DNA of 11,771 nt from an uncultured Bacilli bacterium (GCA_947584955.1 CANPWS010000024.1:1-11771), one strand, 5' to 3'; shown: positions 1-7,017, counted from the stretch's first letter. Notes: generated by a model not told the origin, from the letters alone. A program made the numbers and translations.

Positions 1-409
1 CGGGTACTTTATCTCCTTGAGTTAAATATACTATATCATTATAAACAACATCTTCAATATTAATTTCTTCTAAATGATTGTTCCTTTTTACTTTACATTT
101 AATCTTAGAACTTTCTTCTTGTAAATGTTTAAAAGCTTTATTAGAACCATATTCAGAAATACTAGATATTAATGATGCTATTAAAATGGCTAAAACAATA
201 CCTATTGTTTCAAAATAATCAAAATCTTCAAATAAAAATAATATTTTAACTGCTAGTGCTATTAGTAATACTTTTATTATTGGATCACCTAATGATTCTA
301 TAAATAATTTAAAAAAAGTATTATCATTTTTGCTAGTTATTTTATTATCACCATATTTTTTTCTATTATTAATTACTTCTTCGTTAGAAAGACCGTTAGT
401 ATTTTTCAT
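1..409 (-). CDS. P-type cation-transporting ATPase, PMCA (calcium) type, N-terminal fragment
   Basis: This is the first 136 residues of a membrane pump that would couple ATP hydrolysis to export of a cation, most likely Ca2+. The C-terminal part, with the DKTG phosphorylation site, lies beyond the left edge. Seen here: a cation-ATPase N-terminal segment (GLSNEEVINNRKKYGDNKIT, residues 6-25), a first membrane pair that includes LGDPIIKVLLIALAVKILF (about 40-58) and a second hydrophobic stretch at 68-82. Then comes SISEYGSNKAFKHLQEE (83-99) and the beginning of the actuator domain, ending in LTQGDKVP, which fits the family's GDxVPAD. The start is ATG at 407-409 with an AGGTGAT ribosome site just upstream. 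It is followed by nothing else in the window, and the terminator at 495-527 separates it from obg. The family is clear. The substrate is inferred from similarity to the PMCA type and cannot be proved from this fragment. Confidence 0.88.
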   Translation of the reverse strand, partial: MKNTNGLSNEEVINNRKKYGDNKITSKNDNTFFKLFIESLGDPIIKVLLIALAVKILFLFEDFDYFETIGIVLAILIASLISSISEYGSNKAFKHLQEESSKIKCKVKRNNHLEEINIEDVVYNDIVYLTQGDKVP

Positions 410-494
410 CTTTATCACCTAATAAATAATATTTAATATTTTAATTTTTAATATTAATTTAAAACGACAAAATATATCTTTCTAACTATAGTTA

Positions 495-527
495 AAAAAA
501 TTATCTTTTTATTATAGATAATTTTTT
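495..527 (-). terminator. AT-rich intrinsic terminator of obg
   Basis: A perfect 11-bp inverted repeat (AAAAAATTATC at 495-505 and GATAATTTTTT at 517-527) encloses an 11-nt loop and overlaps the obg stop codon. Read on the minus strand, the stem ends in a run of seven T. The stem is almost only A/T, so strength is uncertain. A-runs and T-runs flank both sides, so it could work in both directions. Confidence 0.6.
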
Positions 528-1797
528 ATTTAGTATATTCAAATTCATAATCTAATATTCTAATAATATTTCCTTCTTCTATTCCCATTTTTTCAAGTTC
601 TTCATCTATTCCCATTTTTCTTAATTTTTTACTAAATCTAACAAATGCTTCATCTGTGTTAAAATTAGTCATTTTAAATAATTTTTCTACTTCTTCGCCT
701 TTTATTATATATGTATTTCCTTCTTTTACGATTGTAAATGGTTTTTCGTATTTAAATTTATATAAAACATGTGATTCTTGAATATCTTTATCATATAAAA
801 CTTCATCTTTAGTATTTTTTACTAACTCTTCTAAATCATTTATTACTTTATCTAATCCCATATTACTAATTGCTGATATTTCATATATTTTTTTATTTAC
901 TTTTGTCTTAAATTTTTCTAAATTTTCTTTTGCACTTTCTAAGTCCATTTTATTTGCTATTATTATTTCTTCTTTAGTTATAAGTTTTTTACTAAATTTT
1001 TCTAATTCTTTTCTAATTACTTGATAATCATCATAAGGTTCTCTTCCTTCGGAAGCACTCATATCTATTACATGAGCTATTATTTTTGTTCTTTCTATAT
1101 GTTTTAAAAATTTGTGTCCTAGTCCTATACCTTCGGATGCTCCTTCGATTAATCCTGGTAAATCAGCAACGGTAAAAGAATAACCTGTTTTTGTTTTTAC
1201 TACTCCTAAATTTGGGGATAATGTTGTAAAATGGTATGAAGCTATTTTAGGATTAGCATTACTTATTACTGATAAAATAGTACTTTTTCCAACACTTGGT
1301 AATCCCACTAATCCTACATCTGCTAACATTCTAAGTTCTACTTTAATATTTCTTACTTCTCCTGGTTCACCACGTTCGGCAAATGATGGACAGGGATTAC
1401 TTCTTGTAGCTAGTGAAACATTTCCTCTTCCACCTCTTCCACCATAAGCTACTATTACTTCTTCGTTATGATGTGTTAAGTCTGCGATTATCATACCTGT
1501 TTCATTATCTTTGATGGTTGTACCTACTGGTACTTTAATTATTGTATCTTCTGCGTTTTTTCCATTTTTATTTTTTCCTTCTCCATTTAAACCAGCATTT
1601 CCTTTAAATAATTTTTTATATCTTAAATCAATAAGTGTCCTAAGTCCTTCATCTGCTTGAAATATTATATCTCCACCTTTTCCACCATTTCCTCCGAAAG
1701 GTCCACCCATTGCAATGTATTTTTCTCTTCTAAAGGCCATGCATCCATCTCCACCACGTCCTGATTCAATATTTACTATAACTTCATCTACAAACAT
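526..1797 (-). CDS. obg: GTPase Obg
   Basis: This is an essential ribosome-associated GTPase that takes part in large-subunit maturation and in (p)ppGpp-linked stress signalling. The 423 residues hold the complete family architecture. The glycine-rich Obg fold spans about 1-158 (SGRGGDGCMAFRREK, then GGPFGGNGGKGGD). The G domain has G1 GLPSVGKS (165-172), G2 TT (191-192), G3 DLPG (212-215), G4 NKMD (282-285) and G5 ISA (307-309). The C-terminal OCT domain spans about 345-423 (RFSKKLRKMGIDEELEKMGI). The start is ATG with AAAGGAGAAG upstream. In many Firmicutes obg follows rplU-rpmA, but here it stands alone, downstream of fmt and a small membrane protein and with its own possible promoter. No key residue is missing. 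Confidence 0.97.
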   Translation of the reverse strand: MFVDEVIVNIESGRGGDGCMAFRREKYIAMGGPFGGNGGKGGDIIFQADEGLRTLIDLRYKKLFKGNAGLNGEGKNKNGKNAEDTIIKVPVGTTIKDNETGMIIADLTHHNEEVIVAYGGRGGRGNVSLATRSNPCPSFAERGEPGEVRNIKVELRMLADVGLVGLPSVGKSTILSVISNANPKIASYHFTTLSPNLGVVKTKTGYSFTVADLPGLIEGASEGIGLGHKFLKHIERTKIIAHVIDMSASEGREPYDDYQVIRKELEKFSKKLITKEEIIIANKMDLESAKENLEKFKTKVNKKIYEISAISNMGLDKVINDLEELVKNTKDEVLYDKDIQESHVLYKFKYEKPFTIVKEGNTYIIKGEEVEKLFKMTNFNTDEAFVRFSKKLRKMGIDEELEKMGIEEGNIIRILDYEFEYTK

Positions 1798-1819
1798 ATA
1801 AATCTTCTCCTTTTTCTTT

Positions 1820-1830
1820 ATTTTATCATA
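1820..1830 (-). promoter_or_regulatory. Possible extended -10 promoter of obg
   Basis: The minus strand reads TATGATAAAAT, an extended -10 (TGn followed by TAAAAT-like), 23 bases before the obg start codon. I see no convincing -35 at 16-18 nt. In sequence this AT-rich, -10 matches occur by chance, so this is tentative. Confidence 0.35.
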
Positions 1831-1873
1831 AAAAAAAGAAAAATAATATATAAATATTTTAGTGATATAAAAA

Positions 1874-2521
1874 CTATAAAATATACTTTATATCTACAAT
1901 ATATTTATCATAATTTTCATTATTTAATTCATTAACTAAATTTGTATAATCTATACTAATATTATTTTCTTTTATTTTAAATGTTATATATTTATTACTT
2001 GTACTATCAAGTATTATATCTTTTAAATATACAATATATTCTTCATTATTTTTTACTGCATATTTTAAATAATTATTGATATTTTCTATTTCTAAAATAT
2101 TAGAATAAAATTCCTTATAAACATCATGTTTTGTTGTTAATATATAAATATCATTTTGTAAAATATAATATTTATCATCTTTTAATTGATAATTATATTT
2201 TTCCTCTTCTATTTCTTTTATTATTTCTTCATGATCATCATATACTTTTCCATGATAATAATATTCTTTTTCTTTATTTTCTTTTTGCGTATTTATTTCT
2301 ATTTCATATAAATAATTATTAATTGTTGGTTTATTAAATGTTATTTGTTGATAATTTTCTTTATTATTATTTACAGTATTATTATTTGTACTATTTCCTC
2401 CACCACTTAATAAAAGTAAGAATATTATGATTAATATAAATATTCCATATCCAGAAAGTTTTACTTTAGCTTTATATTTTGAATCATTCCATTTTTCTTT
2501 AAATTTCTTCTCTTCTTTCAT
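1874..2521 (-). CDS. Single-pass membrane protein of unknown function, overlapping fmt
   Basis: I do not recognise a family in this 215-residue protein. It has a basic N-terminus (MKEEKKFKEKWNDSKYKAKVK), one membrane segment at about 25-39, then an Asn-rich linker (40-60). The remaining region of about 155 residues is rich in Tyr, Ile, Lys, Glu and Asn. By the positive-inside rule that domain would lie outside the cell. There is no lipobox and no cleavable-signal pattern. Its ATG sits inside the last codons of fmt in another frame, giving a 23-nt overlap. AGGAAAGG stands about 9 nt upstream within fmt, so translation is probably coupled. The long reading frame, overlap and clear membrane topology support a real gene. 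Function is unknown. Confidence 0.75.
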   Translation of the reverse strand: MKEEKKFKEKWNDSKYKAKVKLSGYGIFILIIIFLLLLSGGGNSTNNNTVNNNKENYQQITFNKPTINNYLYEIEINTQKENKEKEYYYHGKVYDDHEEIIKEIEEEKYNYQLKDDKYYILQNDIYILTTKHDVYKEFYSNILEIENINNYLKYAVKNNEEYIVYLKDIILDSTSNKYITFKIKENNISIDYTNLVNELNNENYDKYIVDIKYIL

Positions 2522-3458
2522 TAGTAAATACCTTTCCTACTAATTCATTTTTATTATGAATACCATTTAAGTAATCTTGTACTTTACATTTTTTCTTGCC
2601 TTCTATTTTTAATTCTATTATCTTTATTAAATTATCTTTAGAAGAGACAAATATTCCATCTTTTGTTATTTTTTCAATTGTTCCTGGTATTTCTTTACTA
2701 CTTTCGTTTGTTTCTAATACTTTATATATTCTTACTCTTTTGTCATTTAAATATGTAAGTGCTCCTGGTAGAGAATCTAATCCTCTTACTTTATTAAAAA
2801 TATTTCTTGATGGTTCATCAAAATTAATTAATTCATCTTCTTCAGTTATGTTATAGCCAAATGTTACTTTACTTTCATCTTGTTTAATTCTATCATTAGT
2901 ACCATTTATTATACTAGGTAATGTTTCTATTAATAACTCTGCTCCTACATTACTCATTTTATTATATAATGAATCTAAATTATCTGTATCTAATATTTCT
3001 ACTTGTTTACTTTTGATTATATCTCCAGAATCCATTTTTTCATCCATATACATAATTGTAATTCCCGTTATTTTATCACCGTTTATTATTGCACGGTGTA
3101 TTGGAGCACCTCCTCTTAATTTAGGAAGTAATGAGCCATGTACATTAATACAACCATATTTTGGATAATTTAATATTTCTTTTGGTATTATTTGTCCATA
3201 AGCACATGTTATTATAATATCTGGTTTTTTATCTAATATTTTTTGATATTCTTTTCTTATTTTTATAGGTTGAAATACTTCAATATTATTTTCTAACGCT
3301 AATTTTTTAGTTTCAGAATAAATTATATTTCCTTTTCTATCTTTTTCTTTATCTGGTTGTGATACTACCATAATAACATTTGTATTTTCTATTAATTTTT
3401 TTAAAACATTCGCAGCAAATGATGGTGTTCCCATAAATATAACTTTTAAATTTTTCAT
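2499..3458 (-). CDS. fmt: Methionyl-tRNA formyltransferase
   Basis: This cytosolic enzyme transfers a formyl group from 10-formyltetrahydrofolate to Met-tRNA(fMet), making the initiator tRNA for bacterial translation. The length of 319 residues is normal. The N-terminal formyltransferase domain begins VIFMGTPSFAANVL (6-19). The catalytic Asn-x-His is in INVHGSLLPKLRGGAPIHRA (N105, H107), and the catalytic Asp is in MDSGDI (D143). The C-terminal tRNA-binding domain includes VRGLDSLPGALTYL (224-237). Start is ATG with AGGTGA upstream. The frequent partners def and priA are not here. A TATAAT on the minus strand at 3476-3481 could be a -10, but it would leave a leader of only about 11 nt and no -35 is visible. 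Confidence 0.96.
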   Translation of the reverse strand: MKNLKVIFMGTPSFAANVLKKLIENTNVIMVVSQPDKEKDRKGNIIYSETKKLALENNIEVFQPIKIRKEYQKILDKKPDIIITCAYGQIIPKEILNYPKYGCINVHGSLLPKLRGGAPIHRAIINGDKITGITIMYMDEKMDSGDIIKSKQVEILDTDNLDSLYNKMSNVGAELLIETLPSIINGTNDRIKQDESKVTFGYNITEEDELINFDEPSRNIFNKVRGLDSLPGALTYLNDKRVRIYKVLETNESSKEIPGTIEKITKDGIFVSSKDNLIKIIELKIEGKKKCKVQDYLNGIHNKNELVGKVFTNERREEI

Positions 3459-3488
3459 TTTATCACCTATTTTTTATTATATAATAAA

Positions 3489-3517
3489 AGATAGGTTTTT
3501 TCTAGTATTTCCTATCT
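3489..3517 (-). terminator. Intrinsic terminator of the glucosaminidase-type gene
   Basis: The 7-bp inverted repeat AGATAGG (3489-3495) / CCTATCT (3511-3517) has a 15-nt A-rich loop and overlaps the upstream gene's stop codon. Read on the minus strand it is followed by TTTATTATAT. It separates this gene from fmt. Confidence 0.6.
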
Positions 3518-4180
3518 ATTTTTTATCTTTTCAATATAATTATTAACTTTACTTGACCATCCTGGATCTTCGGCATATTTACTACCCATTAAGTTGGCAT
3601 TGGTAAGTCCATATGCATAATAATTATTATAAATATTATCAATAAATCTTTGGATTCCTTCTTCTAATGTATTAAAGTATCCATAAGCTCCACAGCCACT
3701 TCCTTTCATTCCTCCAACATTGTGGCAAGTTTTTACAAGATAACTACAATCCCATGTACAACCTGTTTCATGTAACATGATAGCAGTTGCTAAATATGGA
3801 TCTACTCCTTTTTCTAATGAATAACTAGCAATAAAATTACCATATCCACTTATGTTGGAATTAAGTGATAAATTTAATTTGTTTGCTAATTGTTCTAATG
3901 TCATACCATCATATACTATAGGTATTACTTCTTCAGATACTATTTCTTCATTTTGAGAAACTTGTTCTTTAGTAACTTCATTTTTAGTATTTTCTACATT
4001 AATTGTGGGATCTTGTATTTCTTCTTTGATAATATTTTCATCTGTTTCATCATATGTATATAAATTTTTTAATGTATCATCATCGTTATCTTTAACTATA
4101 ACAAATGAATAAATAAAACTTACTAGAAATAAAATTAATACAAAGATGATATTTGTTACCTTCGATCGGCTAATTTTCAC
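3512..4180 (-). CDS. Membrane-anchored glucosaminidase-type peptidoglycan hydrolase (GH73-like)
   Basis: This is probably a cell-surface N-acetylglucosaminidase that cuts the glycan strands of peptidoglycan. The 222 residues begin with a basic tip and a membrane anchor (about 10-29). An acidic Glu/Asn/Thr-rich linker (30-87) and a glucosaminidase-like domain to the end follow. Family marks are ATAIMLHETG with the likely catalytic Glu at 138, then HNVGGMKGSG, YGYFNTLEEGIQRFI and the C-terminal GWSSKVNNYIEKI. Four Cys (141, 145, 152, 163) cluster round the active site and could form disulfides outside the cell. I choose the GTG at 4178-4180. The in-frame GTG nine bases upstream lies inside the ribosome site AGAGGTGA and has no site of its own. 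Fold assignment is good; exact bond specificity is inferred. Confidence 0.85.
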   Translation of the reverse strand: MKISRSKVTNIIFVLILFLVSFIYSFVIVKDNDDDTLKNLYTYDETDENIIKEEIQDPTINVENTKNEVTKEQVSQNEEIVSEEVIPIVYDGMTLEQLANKLNLSLNSNISGYGNFIASYSLEKGVDPYLATAIMLHETGCTWDCSYLVKTCHNVGGMKGSGCGAYGYFNTLEEGIQRFIDNIYNNYYAYGLTNANLMGSKYAEDPGWSSKVNNYIEKIKNR

Positions 4181-4185
4181 GTCTT

Positions 4186-4193
4186 TCACCTCT
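4186..4193 (-). promoter_or_regulatory. Ribosome binding site that decides the hydrolase start
   Basis: AGAGGTGA on the minus strand stands 5 nt before GTG at 4178-4180. An in-frame GTG at 4187-4189 is part of this site itself, so it is unlikely to be the initiator. Confidence 0.75.
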
Positions 4194-4195
4194 TG

Positions 4196-4213
4196 TGCTT
4201 TTTAAAAAAAGCA
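4196..4213 (-). promoter_or_regulatory. Palindrome at the predicted transcription start of the hydrolase gene
   Basis: TGCTTTTT and AAAAAGCA form a perfect 8-bp inverted repeat with a 2-nt centre. It occupies roughly +1 to +18 of the transcript from the promoter at 4220-4248. It could be a repressor operator, or a 5'-end hairpin in the mRNA. Both roles are inference. Confidence 0.45.
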
Positions 4214-4219
4214 TTTCCT

Positions 4220-4248
4220 ATTCTAACATAAAAAGTGTTCTTTGTCAA
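4220..4248 (-). promoter_or_regulatory. Sigma-A promoter of the hydrolase gene
   Basis: The minus strand has a perfect TTGACA (4243-4248), a 17-nt spacer and TAGAAT (4220-4225). A TG one base before the -10 makes it an extended -10 as well. This is one of the best promoter matches in the window. Confidence 0.85.
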
Positions 4249-4293
4249 AAATATATAATTATGTTAACTAAAAGATAACAAATAAAAAGAAGA

Positions 4294-4722
4294 TTACTCA
4301 GATATTTTTTTAGTTTCTGGTTCATCTTCTAATTTCTTTAAAACTTCTCTTACTACAGAGGCTGTAGATTTTTTAACATCTCTTGCCATAGCTTCTAAAA
4401 CTGGAGTACCTTTATCTTTAGCTAATTGTAATAAATCTTCAGCTTTTTCTTTTAAGTCTTCAGCTTTTTCTTTGGCTATTTTTAATACTTTTTCTTTATC
4501 TAAATCTTTTAATTCTGCTTTTAGTTCTTCGACTTTTTTAGTAAATTCTTCACTTACTTCTTCTAAATCTACTTCTTTAGCTTTTTTTAATAATTCATCT
4601 AATTTTTCTTTTAAATCACGTCTTAATTCGCTTCCTTTTTTAGGAGCAAATAATAAAGCTAGAGCTGCACCTAATCCTGCACCTAAAATAAATTTTCCTG
4701 CTCCACTATTTTTCTTACTCAT
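4294..4722 (-). CDS. YtxH-like membrane protein
   Basis: This is a 142-residue YtxH-family protein (once called gas vesicle protein-like), a small envelope protein of Gram-positive bacteria with no firm molecular role. It shows the family hallmark: a glycine/alanine-rich membrane helix FILGAGLGAALALLFAPKKG (11-30), followed by a long charged helix with heptad character (about 31-110). It also has short repeats (KAEDLKEKAEDLL). Its ATG overlaps the stop of the YtxG-like gene by 8 nt (ATGAGTAA), which implies translational coupling. It is the last gene of the four-gene unit that starts at 6675. I see no clear terminator after it. Confidence 0.85.
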   Translation of the reverse strand: MSKKNSGAGKFILGAGLGAALALLFAPKKGSELRRDLKEKLDELLKKAKEVDLEEVSEEFTKKVEELKAELKDLDKEKVLKIAKEKAEDLKEKAEDLLQLAKDKGTPVLEAMARDVKKSTASVVREVLKKLEDEPETKKISE

Positions 4723-5002
4723 CTACATTATCATCCTTTCTTTTCTTTCTATTAAAAATTTTTTTTATGATAAATGCTATTCCATCAACCATTTTATCAC
4801 TAAATATTGCTAATTTATCTGTTGTAGCATCTATTATGGAAAATAATCCATCTAATGAGCTTACTTTTTTATTAACATCATCTATTACGATATTTACTTT
4901 ATCTAATGTTTTTATTAACTTTACAACTAATATTATTAATACAACTATTAATATAGAACCTAAAATATATAATATTGCTGGTAATACATCATTTACTCCC
5001 AT
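4715..5002 (-). CDS. YtxG/DUF948-like small membrane protein
   Basis: This 95-residue protein has one N-terminal membrane segment (about 8-29, LPAILYILGSILIVVLIILVV) and an amphipathic helix of coiled-coil type (LIKTLDKVNIVIDDVNKKVSSL). It ends in a second hydrophobic stretch (MVDGIAFIIKKIF) and a basic tail. This layout and its place directly before a ytxH-like gene match DUF948/YtxG proteins, whose role is unknown beyond a link to the envelope and stress response in Bacillus. Only 2 nt separate it from the preceding gene, and its ribosome site (AAAGGAAT) lies inside that gene. Confidence 0.8.
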   Translation of the reverse strand: MGVNDVLPAILYILGSILIVVLIILVVKLIKTLDKVNIVIDDVNKKVSSLDGLFSIIDATTDKLAIFSDKMVDGIAFIIKKIFNRKKRKDDNVDE

Positions 5003-5004
5003 CT

Positions 5005-6006
5005 CTAATCATTCCTTTCTTTATACATAGAATCAATTAAATTAAATAAATCATCTGTAAGTTCTAAATCTTTTTGATTATTTTTATTTTCACTAACTTG
5101 TTTTTGATTTTTATTTTCTTGTGTATCTATTTTATCTTCAGGAACTTCTTTTATTTCAATTTTTTCTGTTTTTGTTTCTTCTAAAGCATGATTAACTATT
5201 TTTACATCATCATATTTTTTAGTATCTCTTTTTGGTGGGATATCATATGTTACTCCAAATTTATCATAATCATCATATGATTTTTTTTCTCTAGTACTAG
5301 TATTTTTATCTTCTAAAACATCATCTGTTGTCATATTATATAATAAATCATCTTCAGATAATCTTTCAACTTTCTTATTTTTTATTTCTTTTAAAAATTC
5401 ACAATTTTCACATAACATATTAGCTTTTATATCATCTGTAAGTGTTCCATAAGCTTTTTTTCTAACTGATTCAAAATCTACTTTCTTGCTACCTCTTGGT
5501 ATTGCATATGAATCTTCTTCTTTACTTACTACTTCTTCTTTTTTATAATTTTTGTCTAATATTCCATAAACTGGTGAGATAACTGGAGTAGGTCTAAATT
5601 TTTTGCTCTTATCTGCATCTTTTTTATTACTATATAACTTAGTTTGTGAAGGAGCTTGTATTTCTTCTTTTCTTTTTTCTGCTTCTCTTTCTTTTTGAAC
5701 TGCACTTCTACTATACACAGTTGTATCTATAAAATCGTCATCATCAAAATTAAAAGGAAATTTTTGTTCTTCTTTACTTACTATATTTTCTTCTGCTAAT
5801 GTTTTATTATCATTATTTGTTGTTTCTTTTTTATCATTTACTTGTTCTTCTAAAATTTTTTTCTCCTCTTCTTCTTTTTCTATTTTATTTCTCATAAAAG
5901 TAGGAAGTTTATTTTTTTCTTCAATTGGAGCTTCTTCTACTTCTTTTGTCTCATATACTTCTTCTTCGTCAGTAAATAAGTCTTTGAATTTATCAAGCAA
6001 ACGCAT
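5005..6006 (-). CDS. Acidic, mostly disordered protein with an amphipathic N-terminus, unknown function
   Basis: These 333 residues are very rich in Glu, Lys and Asp, with no membrane helix and no signal peptide. The N-terminus MRLLDKFKDLFTDEEEVYE can form a short amphipathic helix followed by an acidic stretch, much like the membrane-targeting start of SepF. This is an analogy, not homology. Islands of ordered-looking sequence stand out in the low-complexity background: FPFNFDDDDFIDTTVYSR (83-100), FRPTPVISPVYGILDKNY (137-154), VRKKAYGTLTDDI (181-193), CENC (199-202) and the C-terminal LTDDLFNLIDSMY (316-328). The pattern suggests a peripheral membrane scaffold with several binding motifs. 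It lies second in the operon with the YtxG/YtxH-like genes. Start ATG has AAGAGGTG upstream. Function is inferred, not known. Confidence 0.8.
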   Translation of the reverse strand: MRLLDKFKDLFTDEEEVYETKEVEEAPIEEKNKLPTFMRNKIEKEEEEKKILEEQVNDKKETTNNDNKTLAEENIVSKEEQKFPFNFDDDDFIDTTVYSRSAVQKEREAEKRKEEIQAPSQTKLYSNKKDADKSKKFRPTPVISPVYGILDKNYKKEEVVSKEEDSYAIPRGSKKVDFESVRKKAYGTLTDDIKANMLCENCEFLKEIKNKKVERLSEDDLLYNMTTDDVLEDKNTSTREKKSYDDYDKFGVTYDIPPKRDTKKYDDVKIVNHALEETKTEKIEIKEVPEDKIDTQENKNQKQVSENKNNQKDLELTDDLFNLIDSMYKERND

Positions 6007-6027
6007 TTCTACACCTCTTTCTTAAGA

Positions 6028-6675
6028 TCACTTTTCATAAAGTTCATTAACAGTATCTTCATTTTCTTCATCTACGTCTTGTACATATTCCTGTAAATAT
6101 TCAGAGAATTTACTTTCTGAATTTTTAGGTTTTTTTATTTCGTACGTTATTTCACTACCAAATGTTAAATTTTTGGAAATTAAATTACTGATTAATTTAT
6201 CATTATATGTAATACTATTTAATATTATTGTAGAATAGTTTATTACATCAATTAAATTTTCTTCTTCAACATATGATTCTATTTTAGCATAATTATGTAC
6301 TATTTCTAAAAAATATTTATCATCTTCGTACGTTATATTTATATACCCATCATTTATTTTTGAAAAATAATAACTTTGTTCTGTTTCTTTTTCGTAGTTT
6401 AAGTTATTTTTATAAAAATAACTTATTATATCAACATATAAAATTACTTCTGTGTCTTTAATTTTAAATTTTTTATTTACATCTCCATCATAAATAAGTT
6501 TTACGCCAATAGGAATATAGTATTTATATCCCATTGATGCTGTATTTACGTTACTATTATTATTTACTAAAATATTGTTGACAACATCTTTATATTCCTT
6601 AGTATCTTTATTTATTTTACTACATCCTGTTAAAACTATCAATAAAATTAATAGAGGTAATAATTTTTTCTTCAT
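6028..6675 (-). CDS. Lipoprotein of unknown function
   Basis: The 215-residue protein starts with a clear lipoprotein signal, MKKKLLPLLILLIVLTGCSK, with lipobox LTGC. The mature protein would begin at Cys18, be diacylated and stay on the outer face of the membrane. The rest (about 195 residues) is rich in Tyr, Ile, Asn and Lys, with alternating hydrophobic residues that suggest beta strands, and ends in an acidic tail. I recognise no family. The start is the ATG at 6673-6675. A GTG three codons earlier is part of the ribosome site AGGTGAT. The gene ends in TGA, evidence for the standard code. It is the first gene of the unit running through the disordered, YtxG-like and YtxH-like proteins, 21 nt before the next gene. 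Confidence 0.85.
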   Translation of the reverse strand: MKKKLLPLLILLIVLTGCSKINKDTKEYKDVVNNILVNNNSNVNTASMGYKYYIPIGVKLIYDGDVNKKFKIKDTEVILYVDIISYFYKNNLNYEKETEQSYYFSKINDGYINITYEDDKYFLEIVHNYAKIESYVEEENLIDVINYSTIILNSITYNDKLISNLISKNLTFGSEITYEIKKPKNSESKFSEYLQEYVQDVDEENEDTVNELYEK

Positions 6676-6679
6676 ATAT

Positions 6680-6686
6680 ATCACCT
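6680..6686 (-). promoter_or_regulatory. Ribosome binding site that decides the lipoprotein start
   Basis: AGGTGAT stands 4 nt before ATG at 6673-6675. The in-frame GTG at 6682-6684 is inside the site. Starting there would add three residues before the signal peptide's MKKK. Confidence 0.75.
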
Positions 6687-6696
6687 ACTCTTTTAT

Positions 6697-6724
6697 ATTA
6701 TATCAAAAAAATATTGAAATTCAA
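6697..6724 (-). promoter_or_regulatory. Sigma-A promoter of the four-gene envelope operon
   Basis: The minus strand has TTGAAT (6719-6724), a 16-nt spacer and a perfect TATAAT (6697-6702), with TGA directly before the -10 (extended). It lies about 21 nt before the lipoprotein start codon and is the only clear promoter for the operon. Confidence 0.8.
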
Positions 6725-6789
6725 ATACTTTTTGCACTTTTTTTTAAATTAATTTAAATCAAAAAAATCACTAATTTTTACATTTTAAA

Positions 6790-6808
6790 TATAATATAGT
6801 AAAGGAGG
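6790..6808 (+). promoter_or_regulatory. Probable -10 and strong ribosome site of the Pro/Gly/Tyr-rich gene
   Basis: A perfect TATAAT (6790-6795) is followed by AAAGGAGG (6801-6808), 5 nt before the ATG at 6814. No -35 is evident. If this -10 is used, the leader would be only about a dozen bases and would begin within the ribosome site. Confidence 0.45.
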
Positions 6809-6813
6809 TTTAT

Positions 6814-7017
6814 ATGAATCCAAGATTTAGACCTGGAAGGCCAATGCCAGGACCAGGACCTATGAACAATAATAGATTTTTAGGTGGTGGTTTTCTTGGT
6901 CCTTTTGTTTTAGGGGGAATCACGGGTGGACTTTTAGCGCCAGCTTTCTATCCTAGACCTTATCCTGTTTATGGAGGACCAGGACCTTATCAACCTTATC
7001 CTTATCCATATTATTAA
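6814..7017 (+). CDS. Small Pro/Gly/Tyr-rich protein, unknown function
   Basis: These 67 residues have striking composition. A Pro/Arg/Gly/Met-rich head (RPGRPMPGPGPM) leads into a Gly-rich hydrophobic middle (FLGGGFLGPFVLGGITGGLLAPAFY, about 23-47). The tail alternates Pro and Tyr (PYQPYPYPYY). Short proteins built on this FLGPFxLGGxTGGLLAP core with a Pro/Tyr tail occur in spore-forming and related Firmicutes, but I cannot name a function. The strong AGGAGG site argues for real expression. So does more G and C than its surroundings, forced by its Gly/Pro codons. The middle could be a membrane helix or an aggregating segment. It is alone on the plus strand, diverging from the lipoprotein operon and converging on the pilin gene. 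A coat- or surface-type role is possible but unsupported. Confidence 0.78.
   Translation: MNPRFRPGRPMPGPGPMNNNRFLGGGFLGPFVLGGITGGLLAPAFYPRPYPVYGGPGPYQPYPYPYY

Noticed and set aside
410..480. Promoter for the P-type ATPase gene
   Set aside because: TTGTCG occurs on the minus strand, but no -10 at a suitable distance is better than the AT-rich background.
1864..1894. Inverted repeat GATATAAA/TTTATATC at the end of the fmt-overlapping gene, as a terminator
   Set aside because: The stem is pure weak A/T except one pair, the loop is long, and no T-run follows on the minus strand.
3476..3481. TATAAT as a promoter for fmt
   Set aside because: No -35 is present, it lies in the AT-rich tail of a terminator, and it would leave a leader of about 11 nt; mentioned only as a possibility.
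6028..6030. TGA read as tryptophan (Mycoplasma code)
   Set aside because: TGA ends the lipoprotein gene at a sensible place, and tryptophans in the other genes are TGG, so the standard code fits.
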